Assembly (NCBI GenBank): GCA_950106755.1
Contig: OX467090.1
Span: 6,572,001-6,636,000 of the forward strand
Source of the DNA: Climacium dendroides
Lineage: Eukaryota > Streptophyta > Bryopsida > Hypnales > Climaciaceae
DNA length: 64,000 nt
Reading direction: 5' to 3'
A program made the position numbers and the translations under genes. The notes under the pieces are model-generated. The model did not search any database. It was given only the letters and a program-made list of their open reading frames with translations, and was not told the DNA's origin. The first letter of the stretch is position 1. Each line of letters opens with the position of its first letter. This document shows positions 59,038 to 64,000 of this stretch, piece after piece.

Positions 59038-61579
59038 TAATAACTTAATGTTGGTCCCAAAATGTGAAGAGGTTGTTGGGGTTTGGGTAAGGTAACTATA
59101 CCTACAATTGTTCAAATAAGCAATTCAAAGTGGTTTCCATTATTATATTAAAAATCTTTTTGTTGATAGTCAATAGGAGATTCTACTACAAATTTTCTTT
59201 GAATGTATTTTTTGGACATCACATGAATAAACTATGACTATAAATCAGTTTTAAAGTGCTAAAAACAAGTGTTTCTAGAACCAACCATAGACTCATGAAT
59301 AGTGGGAGCACATTTTATGCAAGAATGTAGAGTGGGTGGGTTTAGAAAGCAATCAAAATTAGGTGTTGTTACCTTAACTGAATTTAAGTTAGTTTGATTA
59401 GCCATGATAGGCAAGGTTACTTTGTCACCTTCCTTTTAGAGATAGACCAAGAAAGAAAGGCTATCTTTTGTGAGTGCATACTAAGCGTTTGTACTTGTGG
59501 GAATGGGTTGTGATTGGCTATGGAATTTTTGAGGTCTATATAACCTCAAAATAAAGAGACTTTTGCATTGTGCATTAGCATAGTGTGCCTCTGTAGTTGC
59601 TTCTTCCAACAAGAAACACACAATAAAGAATGCAATTGAACCTAATCATTGTGATGTATTTGCAAAACTATCCTCTAAGATTCTTGTCTAAAATGTAAGT
59701 CCTTTCAATGTGAGAACCTAGGTAAAAAATTTTGAATAGACCTATTTTAATTCAACAATTGAAAATTCATGGTCTACTTATATAAGCATTTTTTCGAAAG
59801 AATAGTAATCTACTCATTTGGCAGCATTTCATTGAATTAAATTTGGAGGGACATTAGTGTATCAACTTCTATTTATCACATGTTTGCAAAATCATTGTCC
59901 TAGGTTCTTGTCTAAAATATAAGTCTTTTCAAAATGAGAACCTAGATATAAAATTTTAGATAGATCTATTTTTAAAAATTTAAAAATTTATAATATATTC
60001 TATTAATGTTTCTTCAAAAGAACAATAACTCATTTTTTGGCAACACTAATTTCATTGAATTAAATTTTGAACAAGGGACAATTTCATTATCGAGTTAAAT
60101 TTGAAACGAGGAGCATGACTGTATTGAGCTTAGTCATTTTTTGTCAAAGGTAGCAAAATTTTGCCAATAAGAAAAACACTAATTTATATAGTATCCAAAG
60201 ATGCACACAAAGATAATTGCAAATTTCCCTTTTATTCTTAATAAGATTCAATTAACCCACTTAAACAATTTAACCATAGAAACCAAATTAAAATGTTTAT
60301 TTAGATGATTTTAGGTGTAGTTATACCATACCTAGTTACAAAATTTACAACAATTAATCCAACTATAGAAAATGATCAAATAATTAAAGTGCAAGTGAAA
60401 TGAAAAAGTTCCCCAATCCAAGCTTAATATATATACTAAATGAAGATATACCAAGAATATGGATGAAAATGTAAATGTTCTTGTAATAAGGATGAAAATA
60501 TAATAGAAAGTCAATATGATATTTTGTATAAAAAATAGCAAACGTAAGAGAAAAATAACTTTGGTTCAATTTTGAATCATAGTGTTTAAAAAAGTCTGTC
60601 CAAGGTCCCACATCAATACCCACTAAGTTTTTCTACATGATTCAATAACAATATAGTAGACATACAAATGGTCCTATTCGGAGAAGAGTAGTATGCATAT
60701 ATACCCTAGATGTAGATAGGCCCAAAACCCATCCATTTTTGCACAATCATCCAAACTTTTTAAATTTTCATCCATATAAATATCTAAAACTATTTTCATC
60801 CATATAATTATCTAAAACTAGTAATCTTCATCCAGATATTTCAAACAGATATTTCAAAGATAGTTTTGAGTATTTTTGACAATTTCATCTAATATTGTCT
60901 TTTTTTTCTTTTTCCCTACTGATAAAGTAGCCATCGACAAAACCAGGTAAAATTCAAAATTCAAAAAAAAAAAGATAATGTCTAAAAGTGTTCTAATAAG
61001 CATCATTCTGAGCATGATTCATATTATTACACTTCTTTAATGTTTTGAATCGAATCCTCTTTCAATTGCCAAAAACATCTCACAACTTATCACCCCATTT
61101 TCACACAATCATACTCAAATCTTACACCGCCGCATTCTTACGCATCGTAATCTCAATCAAGCATCCCAATTGTACTGGAGAAACATCTGAAGCAAGATGA
61201 AGGTGAAACGTAACACTATCTCACTTTCTCAGGAAGTCATCCTGAGCCCAACTGAAAGCCTTGTGCACTTCGCAAAAAGAAAATCATTATTCCACTGTGT
61301 TTACGACACTTGTTTCGTCATACATCACACAAGCAACACTGAAACTGTACAAAGGTTGCAAACGTAATCATGTTATGGAAATTTTTTTATTTCTGTCAGG
61401 CCTATTCTAATAACCTACTGGTGCTCTGAAAAAAAAAGCAAAGCAGCCAACAAGTTGATGTTCTGTGCAACCTCTGTTATCAATAAAGCTCTCAACTGTA
61501 GTGCAAGACTATGTCAAGTCACTCTCTCGAACTGCTCAATGACACACATAAAATTTTTAAAAACAGGGTACAAAGAGGA
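59038..61579. other. AT-rich intergenic DNA, 3' flank of phospholipase C
   Basis: No gene was seen. Two related stretches (59640-59830 and 59880-60060) share 'gttcttgtctaaaat', 'aagtc' followed by 'tttcaa' and 'gagaacctag', so this is a diverged direct repeat of about 240 bases. The part after 61000 probably includes the phospholipase C 3' untranslated region. Confidence 0.5.
59640..60060. repeat. diverged direct repeat, two units of about 240 bp
   Basis: The sequence 'tttgcaaaactatcctctaa...ttcttgtctaaaatgtaagt' at 59660 is matched at 59885 by 'tttgcaaaatcattgtccta...ttcttgtctaaaatataagt'. Both continue to a stretch about other bases with 'aacaataactc' or 'aatagtaatctactca' and 'catttcattgaattaaattt'. 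Confidence 0.6.
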
Positions 61580-64000
61580 CTAGATTTCTGCCGTAGGGGG
61601 TGCGGGATCTTTACTGAGGAAAAGTTTTTGGAAGTGGATCAACATCTTGACTTCCTTAAGTTCGTTGCCCTTCTTGTCATACATTTGCACACATCGGTAG
61701 CCGTCTCTGATTTCATGGATGGGAAGGCACGTCTGACCTTCAAATTCGTCTTTACTCTCTTCGTCATAGTCTCTGACTTCCAGACGGAGCAGAGCCAGTT
61801 CCGGCACTCTCAGAGGAAACTCGTGTTCCTCATTCCAGTACGGAACCCACTTGTTGTCTATCACCGACGTTTTCCACTTCGCCACGTCCGCAGGCACCCC
61901 AGAGACCAGCAACTGCAAGTTCAATTCCAATTTTCCCATCAGTGCATCGTCACTAGCATTACAATAACTTAGTTCCTGTAGTTCAATTACAAAGAGTTCC
62001 TTCAGGATCCAGCTACTGACGCTCAAATTACATCGTTGCATTATAAAAAGTCAGATACATCCAGAAAACCTAGCTGCAGTAGAATTGCAAGAAATAATAT
62101 TAGAAATTGCATTTAAATATTGTAAGAATTAGCAGGGTTTAACGCAGCCAGATCTTCAAGAATATCAAACTAAGTGCATCGGCATCTCTGACAGATGACA
62201 GCACGTTTAAACAGAGCCACCTAAAAAGACTAAACAATTGGAACAACAGACAATTACAGGAAAGTCTTACCCTGGTGAAGAAGTCTGGAGGTGAGAAAAG
62301 GTCAAAATGGCGTTTTGAAAACGCTTTATCCCAGCCCTGGGTCATCATCACCTTCACCTGTAATCCAGTATAATAGAAACCTGAGTTAAGAGTCACCATC
62401 ATCTCGAGAAGAAAATTGATCAAGTGGAGGGGGCCAGTATTTGAGATTTGGAAGGACCAACTCCGTTGCTTGTACAGTGAAAAATATAATTCAAATTTAT
62501 ATCACCAGAATGAAAGCAAAACATTGCATGTATTCATCAAAATCTCATCAAAGTGGACAAAAAGAAAATCCTCATACGACCGACTCAAAACTGCTCAGAA
62601 AACGTCCCAATTTGAGCCCAATTTGAGCCTCTTGGTCCTTGAGGGTTAAGTCAGAATCATCGGTAATCACTTTACATGCACAACTTCGCCTGATTCGAAT
62701 GCAGCTAAATTCAAGGTCTAAGGTATGTCAAATATGTTAACTGAACTTTGTGTCAGAAACTGGCGAAGATAAAAGAGCTCACCTTGAAGAGAACTTTCGT
62801 TGATCTGTGTTCCAGGGGGTTGAAAGGCTTGCCCTCTGGCGAATTTTCCAGGAGACACTTGGGTTTAAGAATAAAACCACACCCGCCATTTCCCCTGAAC
62901 TTGCCATGAGCTTGCCAAAGCTCTTTACCATAACCCTGCAATAAAGACACAAAATGCTGGTCAAAACGTTGAAATATATGGATCATCATTACCAAGTTGC
63001 TCACCAGATATATAAGCAACTAGAGAAACCAATGGCCATCCCTGCAAAAAAGCTTTCGCAAACTCTCACTAAATATTCATAATATTGAAATGAATAAATA
63101 CTTTGTTTTCGTCAATAGACATATGATCAAATATTTATTTGACAATGTGAAAAGGGCCTCGCCTGCATATTTTGAGCCACCATTTGGGCTCCGTGATTCC
63201 AAGCCACAATAGGGTTGTAGTTGGATGAGTTAACTCGGGCACCATCAGGATATATACGTAACATATTCCGTTGCGTGAATCTGTCAGACAATGCATAGAA
63301 GAACGACGTGAGAAACGTGAGAAAAAAAGACCATAAAAGAACGACGTGCTATCATTGAAAAGTAAAATCCAAAGTCCCCCCGATTTCCTTACTCTCGTGC
63401 CACTTCAGAGTATAATAAGGCATGGACAATGCTCTCAAAATCAAACTACCGAGTTTTCACCACTAAAGGACCAAAAATTCACATTTTTAAATGTCCAATT
63501 CGATTGATCGTATGTTGCTAAAAATAACTCAGAACTGTCAGAAGGGGCCAAATATCATCAAAATCGGCACAGTACATTACATGTGTTGGTACAAAAAAAG
63601 GACAAAAGATAGTTTCCATATGCCCTAGTTAAAACTGCAAAAAAACCACCTCAGGACCAATTAGAGACTCTTGGTCCTTCGAAGTTAAGAATAAATTAAG
63701 AGTGAAAATCTAAGTTGACCATGAAATACTCGAATGGCCGCTTGGCAAATCAAAGGACAGGTGTCTTACTTGACCAATAGGTCAGGAACCTCTTCAGCAA
63801 AAGCTTTCAGTTTCGACTCGGCAAGACTGATCCGTTTAACAGTCTCCTCAACATTCAGACGATCTCTCATAGAAGCTCCCTTCACGGGCTTCGCTTGTCG
63901 GATTGTAATAAGCCGAGCATACACGGGATTTTTCTTATTATCATCCTCGTCACTCTCGCATTCCTGTGCTGTCGAAGAGGGACTTGTTGGCTCAGGAAGA
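61580..64000 (-). CDS. PLC: phosphoinositide-specific phospholipase C, 3' part (X-Y linker, Y and C2 domains)
   Basis: The enzyme cleaves phosphatidylinositol 4,5-bisphosphate at the plasma membrane in a calcium-dependent way. Only the last five exons are in the window, in transcript order: 64000-63770 (open at the edge), 63280-63163, 62935-62783, 62357-62271, 61912-61580 (TAG). The first visible exon ends an acidic X-Y linker (ESDEDDNKK) and enters the Y domain at [48 protein letters not shown] and [15 protein letters not shown] are hallmark Y-domain blocks. SPPDFFTR then leads into C2, with [20 protein letters not shown] carrying the calcium-loop acids. The exon at 63163 is followed by a GC donor instead of GT. 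The N-terminal EF-hand and X domain lie beyond the window. Confidence 0.95.

Overview
This is a nuclear segment of a land plant. The genes have many short exons with GT-AG introns, polypeptides whose N-termini look like organelle transit peptides, and a plant-type MSH1 with a GIY-YIG tail. DNA between genes is AT-rich, and no bacterial-style operons are seen. The compact gene bodies and small transposon remnants would suit a bryophyte-grade plant such as a moss, but I cannot prove the species from sequence alone.

Five real protein genes could be rebuilt exon by exon with reading frames that close exactly. (1) 2166-5771 (+): urease accessory GTPase UreG, 7 exons, 289 aa. (2) 7765-10501 (-): a plastid ferredoxin-NADP-reductase-like oxidoreductase of the kiwi-fruit PKIWI502 type, 4 exons, 384 aa. 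(3) 16056-21187 (+): N-acetyl-gamma-glutamyl-phosphate reductase of arginine synthesis, 13 exons, 409 aa. (4) 41026-45299 (+): a PQ-loop membrane transporter of the vacuolar/lysosomal cationic amino acid type, 10 exons, 427 aa. (5) 49954-57572 (-): MSH1, the organelle MutS homologue, 8 exons, 1175 aa. A sixth gene, phosphoinositide-specific phospholipase C, enters from the right edge (61580-64000, -); only its Y and C2 part is present. A short open frame at 57834-58073 (+), head to head with MSH1, may be a small gene or a first exon.

The rest, mainly 10.5-16 kb, 21.2-41 kb, 45.3-49.9 kb and 58-61.5 kb, carries no gene I can defend. It holds dispersed short elements. The main group has termini TAAGGTAG...CTACCTTA and includes at least four size classes (about 275, 300, 415 and 480 bp), each present at least twice. 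Others are Stowaway-like elements with TA target duplications, one of which hosts two of the former elements; a fold-back element at 12988-14259 whose arms are inverted minisatellites; a 190-bp family often present as inverted pairs; and several minisatellites. An extra piece of UreG (exon 4 end plus intron start) lies just upstream of UreG itself.

The genes do not form a pathway. UreG and the reductase of arginine synthesis both touch nitrogen metabolism (urea from arginine is what urease recycles), and the PQ-loop protein may export basic amino acids from the vacuole, but in a plant genome this neighbourhood is probably chance. The most rewarding points are the TAAGGTAG element group, the fold-back element, the UreG ghost duplication and the two-acceptor start of the arginine gene.
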